Assembly: GCA_042096455.1 (NCBI GenBank)
Contig: JBELLU010000021.1
Span: 1-29,626 of the forward strand
Direction: 5' to 3'
Length of the DNA: 29,626 nt
Source: UBA7445 sp042096455
GTDB lineage: Bacteria > Verrucomicrobiota > Verrucomicrobiia > Opitutales > Coraliomargaritaceae
Numbering within the stretch: the first letter of the stretch is position 1; each line of letters begins with the position of its first letter. Position numbers and translations under genes: made by a program. This document shows positions 15,599 through 26,974 of this stretch, one piece after another. The notes beneath the pieces are model-generated. The model searched no databases. It saw only the letters and a program-made list of their open reading frames with translations, and was not told where the DNA came from.

Positions 15599-16918
15599 TT
15601 AGACTTTGAGCTTTCCGCCGTAGACTGCGTTCGCGCCGAGCTCTTCCTCGATACGGAGGAGCTGGTTGTATTTCGCGATGCGGTCGGAGCGGCTGAGAGA
15701 ACCGGTCTTGATTTGGCCACAGTTGGTCGCAACCGCGATATCAGCGATGGTGGCGTCTTCGGTTTCACCGGAACGGTGGGAGAGGACGGAGGTATAGCCG
15801 GCTTCCTTGGCCATTTCAACCGCATCGAGGGTCTCGGTGAGGGAACCGATTTGATTGACCTTAACAAGGATGGAGTTGGCGGTTTCGGTTTCGATGCCCT
15901 TCTTGAGGAACTTGGTATTCGTTACGAAGAGGTCATCACCGACGAGCTGGGTCTTATGGCCGATCGCATCGGTTAGCTTCTTCCAGCCGTCCCAGTCGTT
16001 TTCGTCACAGCCATCCTCGATCGAGATGATGGGGAATTTCTTTTGGAGGTCTTTGTAGAAGTCCACCATTTGCTTGGCGTTGCGCTTGGAGCCGTCGGAT
16101 TTCTTGAAGATGTATTTCTTGGTTTTGGCGTCGTAGAATTCCGAGGAAGCGACATCGAGCGCGAAGAAGATATCTTTGCCGAGTTTGTAGCCGGCTTTTT
16201 TGACGGCCTCTGCGATGACTTCGAGGGCGGCCTCGTTGGACTCGAGGACGGGAGCAAATCCGCCTTCGTCACCGACTGCGGTGGAGAGCCCCTTGCTCTT
16301 GAGGACGCTTTTGAGGGCGTGGAAGATTTCGCAACCCATGCGAAGGGCTTCGCGGAAGGTTTCAGCTCCCTTCGGCATGATCATGAACTCCTGAATGTCG
16401 ATGGGAGCATCGGAGTGCGCGCCGCCGTTCATGATATTCATCATCGGGACGGGCAAAACTTTGGCATTGGTTCCGCCGATGTATTTGTAGAGGGGAAGAC
16501 CGAGTGCCTCGGCGGCGGCTTTGGCGGTCGCGAGTGAAACCCCGAGAATCGCGTTGGCGCCGAGGTTTTTCTTGGTGGCGGTGCCGTCGAGGGCGAGCAT
16601 GGTTTGGTCAACCGTGACCTGATCACAGGCATCGAGCCCGACCAATTCCGGGGCGATAAGGTTGTCGACATTGTCAACCGCCTTGAGGACACCCTTGCCC
16701 AGATAGCGTTTTTTGGGGTTGGTGCCCTTGGCGAATTGGGTCGCGGGAACGGAGCCGTCGCGCAATTCCACCGCCTCGTTTACGCCGGTGCTCGCGCCGG
16801 ATGGTACCGCCGCGCGGCCAATGACGCCGGAGTCGAGCTCGACGTCGACTTCTACTGTGGGATTGCCGCGCGAGTCGATAACTTCGCGGGCGCGGATGTC
16901 TGTGATGTAGGTACTCAT
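15599..16918 (-). CDS. eno: enolase
   Basis: 439 residues from the ATG at 16918; a longer frame exists but MSTYITDIRAREVIDSRGN is the normal enolase start. It interconverts 2-phosphoglycerate and phosphoenolpyruvate in glycolysis and gluconeogenesis. Visible signatures include SGASTG (substrate loop), SIEDGCDE and LVGDDLFVTN (magnesium ligands), SILVKVNQIG with the catalytic lysine, and SHRSGETED. Length and motifs are standard. A 107-base gap upstream may hold its own promoter, and a strong terminator follows. Confidence 0.97.
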   Translation of the reverse strand: MSTYITDIRAREVIDSRGNPTVEVDVELDSGVIGRAAVPSGASTGVNEAVELRDGSVPATQFAKGTNPKKRYLGKGVLKAVDNVDNLIAPELVGLDACDQVTVDQTMLALDGTATKKNLGANAILGVSLATAKAAAEALGLPLYKYIGGTNAKVLPVPMMNIMNGGAHSDAPIDIQEFMIMPKGAETFREALRMGCEIFHALKSVLKSKGLSTAVGDEGGFAPVLESNEAALEVIAEAVKKAGYKLGKDIFFALDVASSEFYDAKTKKYIFKKSDGSKRNAKQMVDFYKDLQKKFPIISIEDGCDENDWDGWKKLTDAIGHKTQLVGDDLFVTNTKFLKKGIETETANSILVKVNQIGSLTETLDAVEMAKEAGYTSVLSHRSGETEDATIADIAVATNCGQIKTGSLSRSDRIAKYNQLLRIEEELGANAVYGGKLKV

Positions 16919-16981
16919 ATTATAAATGATTTGGATTGGAAATATTTTTGGTGGAGGCACTAAGCGTGATTGCCACAGGGG

Positions 16982-17010
16982 CATTCAAGGACCGCAGGCG
17001 CTTCTGTCAA
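16982..17010 (-). promoter_or_regulatory. possible eno promoter
   Basis: A perfect TTGACA (17005-17010, minus strand) is followed after 17 bases by TGAATG (16982-16987), a poor -10 box. It is suitably placed about 65 bases before the eno start in the only sizeable gap of the carB-to-eno block. Confidence 0.3.
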
Positions 17011-17025
17011 TAATGCAGGTTTTTC

Positions 17026-17709
17026 TTAGCGTAATTGTTGCAGACGCTGCTGCCATGGACCCGCCTGCGCGATTCCATCCATTTGTTCCGCGAGATTCGA
17101 GAAATCGGTTTCGCGATTTTCGAGATGTGCGCTGAGCGCCAAATAGTAGAGCGCCTCGGCGCGGATGATTGCGGCGTTTTCCGGTGCGGCGACCAAGGCT
17201 TCCAGTTCGCCTTGGGCAGTTTCCGAATCTCCTGCTTTATTTGCGGCAAAGGCATGACCGAGGCGCGCACGACTGATCAAGAGCGGATCCTTGAGCGCCG
17301 CTACCGCGCGGGCGTAATTCTCCTTGGCGCTTTCATATTCTTCCGCTTCATAAGCGGCATCGGCGGCCTGTAGCGCCGCAAAGCCCCCGAGGTCGAGGGT
17401 GGGGTAGTCCGTTGCGAAGGATTCAAGTGAGTCGCTTGCCTGGGCTTCCAGATAAAGGGATTGTTGTTTCTGGGCGGCGTAGTCCCCGTAAATGCGCACG
17501 CCGTTGAAGCCGATTATAACGAGGGCGAGCACCGCGATGCATCCGCTGACAAAGGCTTTGTTCTCCATCCAATACATGGAGACACGTTCCTCAATCGCGA
17601 TATCTGCCGATTCCTCCGCGTCGACAAGATTGCGCTCGTCGATGTCGGCGGCCTCATCCTTGGCTTCAGGTAAAAGGTTTTTGTTTTTCTTATGTTGTGG
17701 GCGTTTCAT
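17026..17709 (-). CDS. YfgM-like membrane-anchored TPR protein
   Basis: 227 residues. A charged cytoplasmic N-terminus (1-50) precedes one membrane helix (about 52-72) and an alanine-rich helical region (about 85-225) with tetratricopeptide-like repeats such as AALQAADAAYEAEEYESAKENYARAV (shown in part: GFAALQAADAAYEAEEY). This is the layout of the TPR_21/YfgM family, whose Escherichia coli member associates with PpiD and the SecYEG translocon. It lies 15 bases after purU. Family fairly sure, role inferred. Confidence 0.72.
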   Translation of the reverse strand: MKRPQHKKNKNLLPEAKDEAADIDERNLVDAEESADIAIEERVSMYWMENKAFVSGCIAVLALVIIGFNGVRIYGDYAAQKQQSLYLEAQASDSLESFATDYPTLDLGGFAALQAADAAYEAEEYESAKENYARAVAALKDPLLISRARLGHAFAANKAGDSETAQGELEALVAAPENAAIIRAEALYYLALSAHLENRETDFSNLAEQMDGIAQAGPWQQRLQQLR

Positions 17710-17724
17710 GATAAATTTTAGGTC

Positions 17725-18582
17725 TTAGTCGAAGACGACGGTTTTGTTATTATAGACCAGAATGCGGTTGTCGAGGTGAAGTCGAATGGCTTGAGCAAAG
17801 ACGGATTTTTCAAGGTCGCGGCCTTTGCGGATTAAATCGGCGACCGAGTTGCGATGGTTAATACGGGTTACGTCCTGATGGATAATGGGGCCTTCGTCAA
17901 GAACCGCGGTGGCGTAGTGGGCGGTGGCTCCGATAAGCTTCACCCCCCGTTGGTGCGCCTGATGGTAGGGTTTGCCTCCGGTGAAGGCCGGCAAAAAGGA
18001 ATGGTGGATGTTGATGACGGGGCAACCGACTTCGCTGAGAAAGTGGTCTGACAACACCTGCATGTAACGCGCCATTACGATGCATTCCACTCTGGCTTCG
18101 CGCAGGATTTGCAGTTGTGCGTTCTCCGCCTCGCTTTTGTTTTCGGCGGTAACCGGGATGTGATGAAATGGGATGCCGTAGTAGCGGGCATCGGCTTCAA
18201 GGCTGTTGTGGTTGGAAATGATGCAGGCAAGTTGACCCGCGAATTCACCGGCGCGAAAACGGAGAATGGTATCGTGAAAACAATGGTCGATTTTGGAAAC
18301 AAAGAGGCCGACCTTCGGGCGTTCGCTGCTGAGCGCGACGCTGACTTCCATCCCGAGTTCGTCGTGGACAAAGTTTTTGAAATCGGCGGCTTCCTTTTCG
18401 AGGTCGCCGGAAGGGGACCATTCCACGCGCTGGAAAAAGATGTTGGCCTCTTCGTCCTTGTGTTGGTCAGCGTGATGAATGTTACTGCCCCGCAGGAAAA
18501 TCCAACTCGAGACTCGCGACACCAGGCCGGGCTGGTCGGGGCCGTGCAGGAGTGCAACGATGGTTTCCTGTGCTTGGGGCAT
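17725..18582 (-). CDS. purU: formyltetrahydrofolate deformylase
   Basis: 285 residues. It hydrolyses 10-formyl-tetrahydrofolate to formate and tetrahydrofolate. An N-terminal ACT domain (about 1-85, GPDQPGLVSRVSSW) is joined to a formyl-transferase/hydrolase domain (about 88-285). The catalytic triad of that fold is visible as Asn191 and His193 in INIHHSFLPAF and Asp229 in AVLDEGPII. The extra ACT domain separates it from purN. It starts 14 bases after carB. Confidence 0.93.
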   Translation of the reverse strand: MPQAQETIVALLHGPDQPGLVSRVSSWIFLRGSNIHHADQHKDEEANIFFQRVEWSPSGDLEKEAADFKNFVHDELGMEVSVALSSERPKVGLFVSKIDHCFHDTILRFRAGEFAGQLACIISNHNSLEADARYYGIPFHHIPVTAENKSEAENAQLQILREARVECIVMARYMQVLSDHFLSEVGCPVINIHHSFLPAFTGGKPYHQAHQRGVKLIGATAHYATAVLDEGPIIHQDVTRINHRNSVADLIRKGRDLEKSVFAQAIRLHLDNRILVYNNKTVVFD

Positions 18583-18596
18583 AGCTGCCGGTGGTT

Positions 18597-21839
<3,243 letters not shown>

Positions 21840-21962
21840 AAATCTTTTTGAGCGTGGAATTTTTGCACAGGCATGCAAGCACGAACGCAACCAAGAAGCC
21901 CTTAGTTTAAGAATATCTGAAATGGGCTTGTCAGTCGGGGGTCTGTCTGTGTTTTTGACAGG

Positions 21963-23057
21963 GTGCCAAGCGGGGAAATCCAGTCAATCAAGCAGGAATA
22001 TCTGGAGGGGTTAAATTTTGCCTCTCTGGAATCGTGCTTGGAGGATTCGGGCGTCAATCCGGTGCACGCCAAGGCACTCTTTAATGCGGTACAGCGTCGA
22101 TTGGACGGCGCGCTGTCGGAAGCCTGCGATCACCTTGTTCCGCCGCTCCAGCGTTGGTTGCGCTCGGCGGAGGCCCCGCAGCAATGCCCGCTTGTTCCGG
22201 TTGCGAAAACCCCCAGTGCCGACGGCTACACGCACAAGCACCTCCTACGTCTGGCGGATGGTGCGGAAGTCGAGGCGGTACAGATGGGATTTCCGGGGCG
22301 CTTCACCGCCTGCCTGAGCAGTCAGGTCGGTTGCGCGATGGGATGCGTTTTTTGTGCTACCGGGCAAATGGGTTTTGCGCGTCACCTCACCGCCGGTGAA
22401 ATCGTGGCACAGGCCCTACACCTTGAGCGGCAACTGCGCGCCACGCAGGGCGAACGGCTCCGCAATATTGTCATGATGGGTATGGGCGAGCCCTTGCACA
22501 ACTTCGAGCCCACCATGCAAGCGCTGGAAATCCTGACCGATAACCGCGGGCTCAACATCGGCCCCGCGCGGGTGGCGATCAGCACCGTCGGGCACATTCC
22601 GGGCATCGAGCAACTGGCGCGCCACCCCAAGCGGTACTCCTTGGCAGTCAGCCTCCACGGTGCCAGTGATGCGGAACGCGCCGCCCTGGTGCCGATTAAT
22701 AAAAAGTGGCCGCTCGCGGACCTTCTGCAGACCTGTCGCGATTACTCACACATCAAGCGCGCGCGGGTCTTCTTTGCCTGGACTTTAATAGGCGGGGTCA
22801 ATGACAGCGACGACCACGCCCGCCGACTGGCGGAACTCTTGCGCGGGATGGACGCCCACGTGAACCTCATTCCGCTCAACCCCACGGAAGGTTTTGACGG
22901 ATCTGCGCCCGCCGATTCCAGGGTGCGGGCCTTTCAGGAGATCATTCAGGATTCCGGTTTACCCAGCACGGTGCGCCAGCGGCGTGGAATTGATGTGGCG
23001 GCGGGATGCGGCCAGCTCAAGGTTGCCCGCGCCAATCGAGCGTCAGTGTCGGGCTAA
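21963..23057 (+). CDS. rlmN: 23S rRNA (adenine2503-C2)/tRNA(adenine37-C2) methyltransferase
   Basis: 364 residues from a GTG at 21963. There is no ATG near the N-terminus and no good ribosome binding site, so the start is uncertain. This radical SAM enzyme binds its [4Fe-4S] cluster through Cys124, Cys128 and Cys131 (CAMGCVFC). The two mechanism cysteines, Cys117 and Cys349 (AAGCGQL), are present at the positions expected from Escherichia coli RlmN (118 and 355). Presence of both separates it from looser homologues. Its 3' end overlaps the PAP2 gene on the other strand by 41 bases. Confidence 0.93.
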   Translation: MPSGEIQSIKQEYLEGLNFASLESCLEDSGVNPVHAKALFNAVQRRLDGALSEACDHLVPPLQRWLRSAEAPQQCPLVPVAKTPSADGYTHKHLLRLADGAEVEAVQMGFPGRFTACLSSQVGCAMGCVFCATGQMGFARHLTAGEIVAQALHLERQLRATQGERLRNIVMMGMGEPLHNFEPTMQALEILTDNRGLNIGPARVAISTVGHIPGIEQLARHPKRYSLAVSLHGASDAERAALVPINKKWPLADLLQTCRDYSHIKRARVFFAWTLIGGVNDSDDHARRLAELLRGMDAHVNLIPLNPTEGFDGSAPADSRVRAFQEIIQDSGLPSTVRQRRGIDVAAGCGQLKVARANRASVSG

Positions 23058-24189
23058 CTTCGGTCGCCTTATCCTCGATGCGCAGACCCTCCAGCTGCGC
23101 GGGATGGAGTTGAATCTCGTAGCGGTGCCCAGCGGGGAGGCGGATGCGGGTGCTGGCTTGCAGGTCAGAGAAGAAGCCGCGCACACGATGGTAAACCCGC
23201 GTGCGGTCCGGCGTGGCGCCGGACTCACTCTCAAGGTGGAGTTTGGTTTTTGGGAAACCGAAACCCTGTCCGCGGGTGATAAATTCCATCTCGGTGCCCG
23301 CCGCGCCTTTTTCAAATTTCAACTCGCCGCGCAGGTCGAGGTCGAGATACAGGTTTGCGCCGGATGCTTCAAGGCTGAGGTGGTCGATCTTGTCGCGGGG
23401 GCTGCGGGTCGCCACCAGAAGCAGGAGCAGCAGCACGATCGGCAACAAGGCGAGGCGAACAAAACGCCGACGCCGCGCCGCGCCCGCATTGCACGGCGGG
23501 CGCTCAGTGAAGCGCCAATCGTGCTGGAGGCCAAGGGCCTGCTGCAAACCGTATGCCACGAGCCACATGAGAATACCCGCCCAGATCACATCCGTAAAAA
23601 AGTGACCGCCATAGCTCATGCGGGAGAGTCCGATGACGCCGCCAAAGAGCAGAGCGATGGCAAGGACCACGCGCCGCGCCGCGCCCTTGAGAAGGAGCGC
23701 CAAGGCAAAGAAATAAAATCCCATGGTGGCGTGCCCGCAGGGGAATGATTTCCCTGTGCTGGCGAGGTCAATCCAGAGGCTTGGTTCAAACGCCTGTGTG
23801 CCGCCATAAAGATCGACCTGCGCGGGGCGGGGGCGCCCCCAGTAGCCCTTCAGTAGAAAATTAGCGAGGATGCCATTGCCGAGCGCGAGCACCGCGAAGA
23901 GGTAAAAGCTGACTTTGCGGAGGGCGTGCACCGGCTTGAGGTAATAGCTGGCGAGCCAGACGAGCAGTCCACCGACCCCCAGAATGAGGGCGGGCAGGAC
24001 GCCGTATTCATACATGGCAACCATGAGGGGCATATCCCGACCCGTCCAGTGATCGGCGGTGGCATCATAAAAACAAGCCTGCGCGCCTTGATCCCAGCCG
24101 AGCAGGTTGGCGATTAAACTGAACAATACCCCCGCGAGGAGGGGCAGGTAAACCGCGCGCTGTTTCAGGAATTTCAGGGGAGCGGACAT
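23017..24189 (-). CDS. PAP2-family lipid phosphatase with an extra C-terminal domain
   Basis: 390 residues, much longer than a plain PAP2 protein. The first 220 residues hold five or six membrane helices and the three phosphatase motifs: K114-x6-R121-P122 (KGYWGRPRP), FPCGH (149-153, cysteine where PSGH has serine) and SRMSYGGHFFTD (189-200, SRx5Hx3D). A further helix (about 246-262) leads to a roughly 130-residue soluble C-terminal domain rich in beta-type sequence that I do not recognise. Likely substrates are lipid A, phosphatidylglycerol-phosphate or undecaprenyl diphosphate. It is the last gene of the lipid-glycosylation operon. Confidence 0.88.
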   Translation of the reverse strand: MSAPLKFLKQRAVYLPLLAGVLFSLIANLLGWDQGAQACFYDATADHWTGRDMPLMVAMYEYGVLPALILGVGGLLVWLASYYLKPVHALRKVSFYLFAVLALGNGILANFLLKGYWGRPRPAQVDLYGGTQAFEPSLWIDLASTGKSFPCGHATMGFYFFALALLLKGAARRVVLAIALLFGGVIGLSRMSYGGHFFTDVIWAGILMWLVAYGLQQALGLQHDWRFTERPPCNAGAARRRRFVRLALLPIVLLLLLLVATRSPRDKIDHLSLEASGANLYLDLDLRGELKFEKGAAGTEMEFITRGQGFGFPKTKLHLESESGATPDRTRVYHRVRGFFSDLQASTRIRLPAGHRYEIQLHPAQLEGLRIEDKATEVSPTLTLDWRGQP

Positions 24190-24197
24190 GCTGGCGT

Positions 24198-25859
24198 TCA
24201 GGGTTTACGGATCAATGCCAGCTCAACCCAGGAACTGTTGCCGGGGCTGAAGCCTTGCACCGTTTCAATTTCCAGTTGCCCGTAGTCGGTCTGAATTTTG
24301 GCGCGATGATCGTGCCGCGGACGCAGCGCCTTGCCCGCCCGCCAATCCGCGAGGAGCTCGTCATCCAGCCGCCAACGGCGTGTGCTAAGCAGGAGGACCT
24401 CCCCCTCTTTTAATTCGGCAGCACTGGGCGCCTGACTGAAATCCCAATAACGTCCGCTATACCAGACGAGGCTGGGCTCCGCAAAACCTTCGCTATAGGC
24501 AGCGGGTGCCTCCGCGAGCAGGTCGTGATGGGCGGCATGGAGTTGGGTAACGAGGTGGGCCTGCCGCAGATTCGCGGCGAAGGGCCAAAAGAGGAGGGCG
24601 CTTGCGATGGAAAACAGGATGGCAGGCGCAAGGCGCAGGCGATGGACGCATTCCGAGGCGAGGAGGAGGGCGAGGAAGAGCGCCGAAAGCCAGAGGCAGG
24701 CATCTCCAAGGGCGTGCACGGGGGTGTTCCCGCTGAGGACAATGCCGAGTGCGAGGGCGGCGAGCATCAGCACCGCGAGCGCCACGCGGGTGAGGGTATA
24801 GCTGAGCAGGAAGCCCGAGCGGGTGCCGCTGCGCAAATGGGAAGCGGCAAGGAGAGCGAGGGCGGGGTAGCTCGGCAAGATGTAATGCGGGAGCTGGGTT
24901 TTATAGAAAGCGAAAATGATAAAACTGCTGGCGGCCCAAGCCAGAAGGAAGCCGTGCTGGCGCGACTCGCGGCGTTTGCGCCAGGCATTGCGGAGGGCGG
25001 GCCAAAGCGCCGGAACCCAAGGGCTGAAAAAAACCAGGACCGCCACGAAATAATAAACCCCGGGAATGTAGAACCGTTCATTAAAAGCGGAAACCCCGCG
25101 CTCAACCACGTGCTCGCCGATTCCAATATCAAAGTAAGCGCCCTGAGTTTGAATGAGGGCGGGGATGCCCCATGCCCCCACCAGTGCCAGTAAGAGGAGG
25201 ATGCCGGGGAGCAGGCCCGGGAGCAGTTGCCTCCAGACAGGTGCCGCGCCTTTGCGCCCGAGCAGCGCGAATCCGGCAAGGCTCAAGCCCGGAATAAGTA
25301 GGGCGAGCGGACCTTTGGCGAGAAAGGCGAGCGCCATCCCGCCGTAGCTCATCCAGAACGGGCGACCAAAAGTTTTGGGCGGGCTTTCCGCGCAGAGATA
25401 ATCCCAAAAGCCGCGCAGGGCGAGGGTGGTGCCAAGGATGAGCGGCATGTCCGCCACCGCGATGCGCCCGTGAATGAGAACCTGCAGCGCGGAGAGCCAA
25501 ATGAGTCCGGCGAGGCAGGCCCAAGAGGTTTCGAGTCCAAGGCGGCGACCGAAGCCGTAAATGAGGAGGGCGACCATCCACGCCGCGACTGCCGAGTGCA
25601 GGCGCGCCGCGAGTTCATTGACCCCGAGGAGGCGGTAGTGCAATTGCATCCACCAGTAAGTGAGGGGCGGTTTGTCGAAGCGGTATTCGTTGTTGAAATA
25701 AGGCACGATGTAATCGCTGCGTTCCATCATTTCGACGGTGGCGCGCGCAAAGCGCGGTTCGTCGCGATCGACGAGGGGTAGAAGCCACGTGCCGGGCAGG
25801 AGGTAGAGACAAGCAGCGAGGGTCAGGCACCAGCGCGGGTATCGCTCCAGGAAATTCAT
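24198..25859 (-). CDS. ArnT-like GT-C glycosyltransferase
   Basis: 553 residues with about a dozen membrane helices. The first periplasmic loop carries DRDEPRFARA (31-40) with the catalytic-type aspartate/glutamate, and RFDKPPLTYWW (60-70), as in ArnT/PMT family (GT39/GT83) enzymes. ArnT moves aminoarabinose from undecaprenyl phosphate to lipid A. A soluble C-terminal part (about 430-553) follows the last helix. The donor and acceptor here cannot be read from the sequence. It starts 15 bases after the LAB_N gene and ends eight bases before the PAP2 gene. Confidence 0.88.
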   Translation of the reverse strand: MNFLERYPRWCLTLAACLYLLPGTWLLPLVDRDEPRFARATVEMMERSDYIVPYFNNEYRFDKPPLTYWWMQLHYRLLGVNELAARLHSAVAAWMVALLIYGFGRRLGLETSWACLAGLIWLSALQVLIHGRIAVADMPLILGTTLALRGFWDYLCAESPPKTFGRPFWMSYGGMALAFLAKGPLALLIPGLSLAGFALLGRKGAAPVWRQLLPGLLPGILLLLALVGAWGIPALIQTQGAYFDIGIGEHVVERGVSAFNERFYIPGVYYFVAVLVFFSPWVPALWPALRNAWRKRRESRQHGFLLAWAASSFIIFAFYKTQLPHYILPSYPALALLAASHLRSGTRSGFLLSYTLTRVALAVLMLAALALGIVLSGNTPVHALGDACLWLSALFLALLLASECVHRLRLAPAILFSIASALLFWPFAANLRQAHLVTQLHAAHHDLLAEAPAAYSEGFAEPSLVWYSGRYWDFSQAPSAAELKEGEVLLLSTRRWRLDDELLADWRAGKALRPRHDHRAKIQTDYGQLEIETVQGFSPGNSSWVELALIRKP

Positions 25860-25874
25860 GGCATGCCGGGCCGA

Positions 25875-26246
25875 CTAGGAGCCGCCAACGTGGGGGTTGC
25901 GAATGTCGAGGTAGAGATTGTAGGCCGCCACAAAACTGGGCAGGAGATTTGAAAGGATCCCCACCGAGTCGTTTTTCCCAAGGGTGAAATAAGCCAGGAG
26001 GCAGATGGATCCGGTGAGCGACATGATCCAAAAGAGACGCGGCATCGTGACCCGTTTGTTTTTTCGCGAGGCCGCCAACTGCACAAACCAGCGTCCACCA
26101 AAAAGAAAGACTCCGGTGTAGCCGATGAATTTCCAGGGGGTGATTACGAAGGTTTGCCCGAAGAGCTCGCCCTCAAATAAAACGCCGTGCATGAAGCTGG
26201 CGAGCGGAAGGCCTGGGAGCAGGGTGAGGGTTTCGCTGAGAGCCAT
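25875..26246 (-). CDS. LAB_N (lipid A biosynthesis N-terminal domain) membrane protein
   Basis: 123 residues from the ATG at 26246, five bases after the GT2 stop. The longer open frame runs into the GT2 gene and is not used. The conserved region WKFIGYTGVFLFGGRWFVQ followed by SRKNKRVTMPRLFWIMSL matches PF07578, which occurs fused to LpxB in some bacteria or alone beside glycosyltransferases. Three helices are predicted. Its likely role is with polyprenyl-linked sugars or lipid A glycosylation, but no member has a firm biochemical function that I know of. Confidence 0.85.
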   Translation of the reverse strand: MALSETLTLLPGLPLASFMHGVLFEGELFGQTFVITPWKFIGYTGVFLFGGRWFVQLAASRKNKRVTMPRLFWIMSLTGSICLLAYFTLGKNDSVGILSNLLPSFVAAYNLYLDIRNPHVGGS

Positions 26247-26251
26247 GATGT

Positions 26252-26962
26252 TTATGAGTGAGGGGTGTCTGAGTCCGACTCGAGTATGTCGAATTTGACT
26301 TTTCGTCTGAGGAGCCAACTGACGCCGAAGAGGTCATAAATGCCGCGCAGGGCGCGATCCCAATTGGTGTATTTGGAGGTGCCGGCGTGGCGGGAACGGT
26401 GATTGACGGGGATTTCCGCAATGGTGAGACCGGCGCGTTTCATGAAGGCGGCCATGTAGCGATGCATTCCGTTGAAGGGGACAAGGTGGTCGACCGCCTC
26501 GCGGTGAAAGCATTTGAGCGAACAACCGGTGTCGCGAATCCCGTCATTGATGAAGGTGACGCGGATGCGGTTGGCGATCTTAGAGGCCCAGCGGCGACTG
26601 GCGGTGTCTTTGCGAACGGCGCGATACCCGCAGACCATTCCGATCCCTTCGGTGAGCGCCGCGACCAGCGCGGGAATATCGGCGGGATCGTTTTGCCCGT
26701 CGCCGTCCATCATGACGCAGACGTCACCGGTGGCCTGTTTTAATCCGGCGTAGAGGGCGGCGGATTGACCGCGGTTTTCCGGGGCGTTGAGGGCGCGCAC
26801 TCCCGCGACGCTTTGCATGAGTTCCGCGGTGCGGTCACCGCTGCCATCGTTCACCGCAATGATCTCGGCTCCGGGGTTGGTCTGGACGACCTCTTCCAAA
26901 ACGGAGACCACGGTTTCCTCCTCGTTGTAGAACGGAATGACAATGCTGATCGTGGGCTTCAT
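26252..26962 (-). CDS. GT2 polyprenyl-phosphate glycosyltransferase (DPM1/ArnC-like)
   Basis: 236 residues. A GT-A fold glycosyltransferase with VIPFYNEEETV (8-18), NDGSGDRT (38-45) and the metal-binding DGDGQNDP (86-93). Unlike ArnC and GtrB it has no C-terminal membrane helices, so it resembles dolichol-phosphate mannose synthase (DPM1) in size. It would load a sugar onto a polyprenyl phosphate carrier for the GT-C enzymes on either side. It begins 12 bases after the upstream GT-C gene. Confidence 0.9.
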   Translation of the reverse strand: MKPTISIVIPFYNEEETVVSVLEEVVQTNPGAEIIAVNDGSGDRTAELMQSVAGVRALNAPENRGQSAALYAGLKQATGDVCVMMDGDGQNDPADIPALVAALTEGIGMVCGYRAVRKDTASRRWASKIANRIRVTFINDGIRDTGCSLKCFHREAVDHLVPFNGMHRYMAAFMKRAGLTIAEIPVNHRSRHAGTSKYTNWDRALRGIYDLFGVSWLLRRKVKFDILESDSDTPHS

Positions 26963-26974
26963 GTATTCGTAATG

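Noticed and set aside
21955..21960. Perfect TTGACA on the plus strand just before the rlmN GTG
   Set aside because: A promoter using it would start transcription inside rlmN and no matching -10 box lies 16-18 bases downstream.
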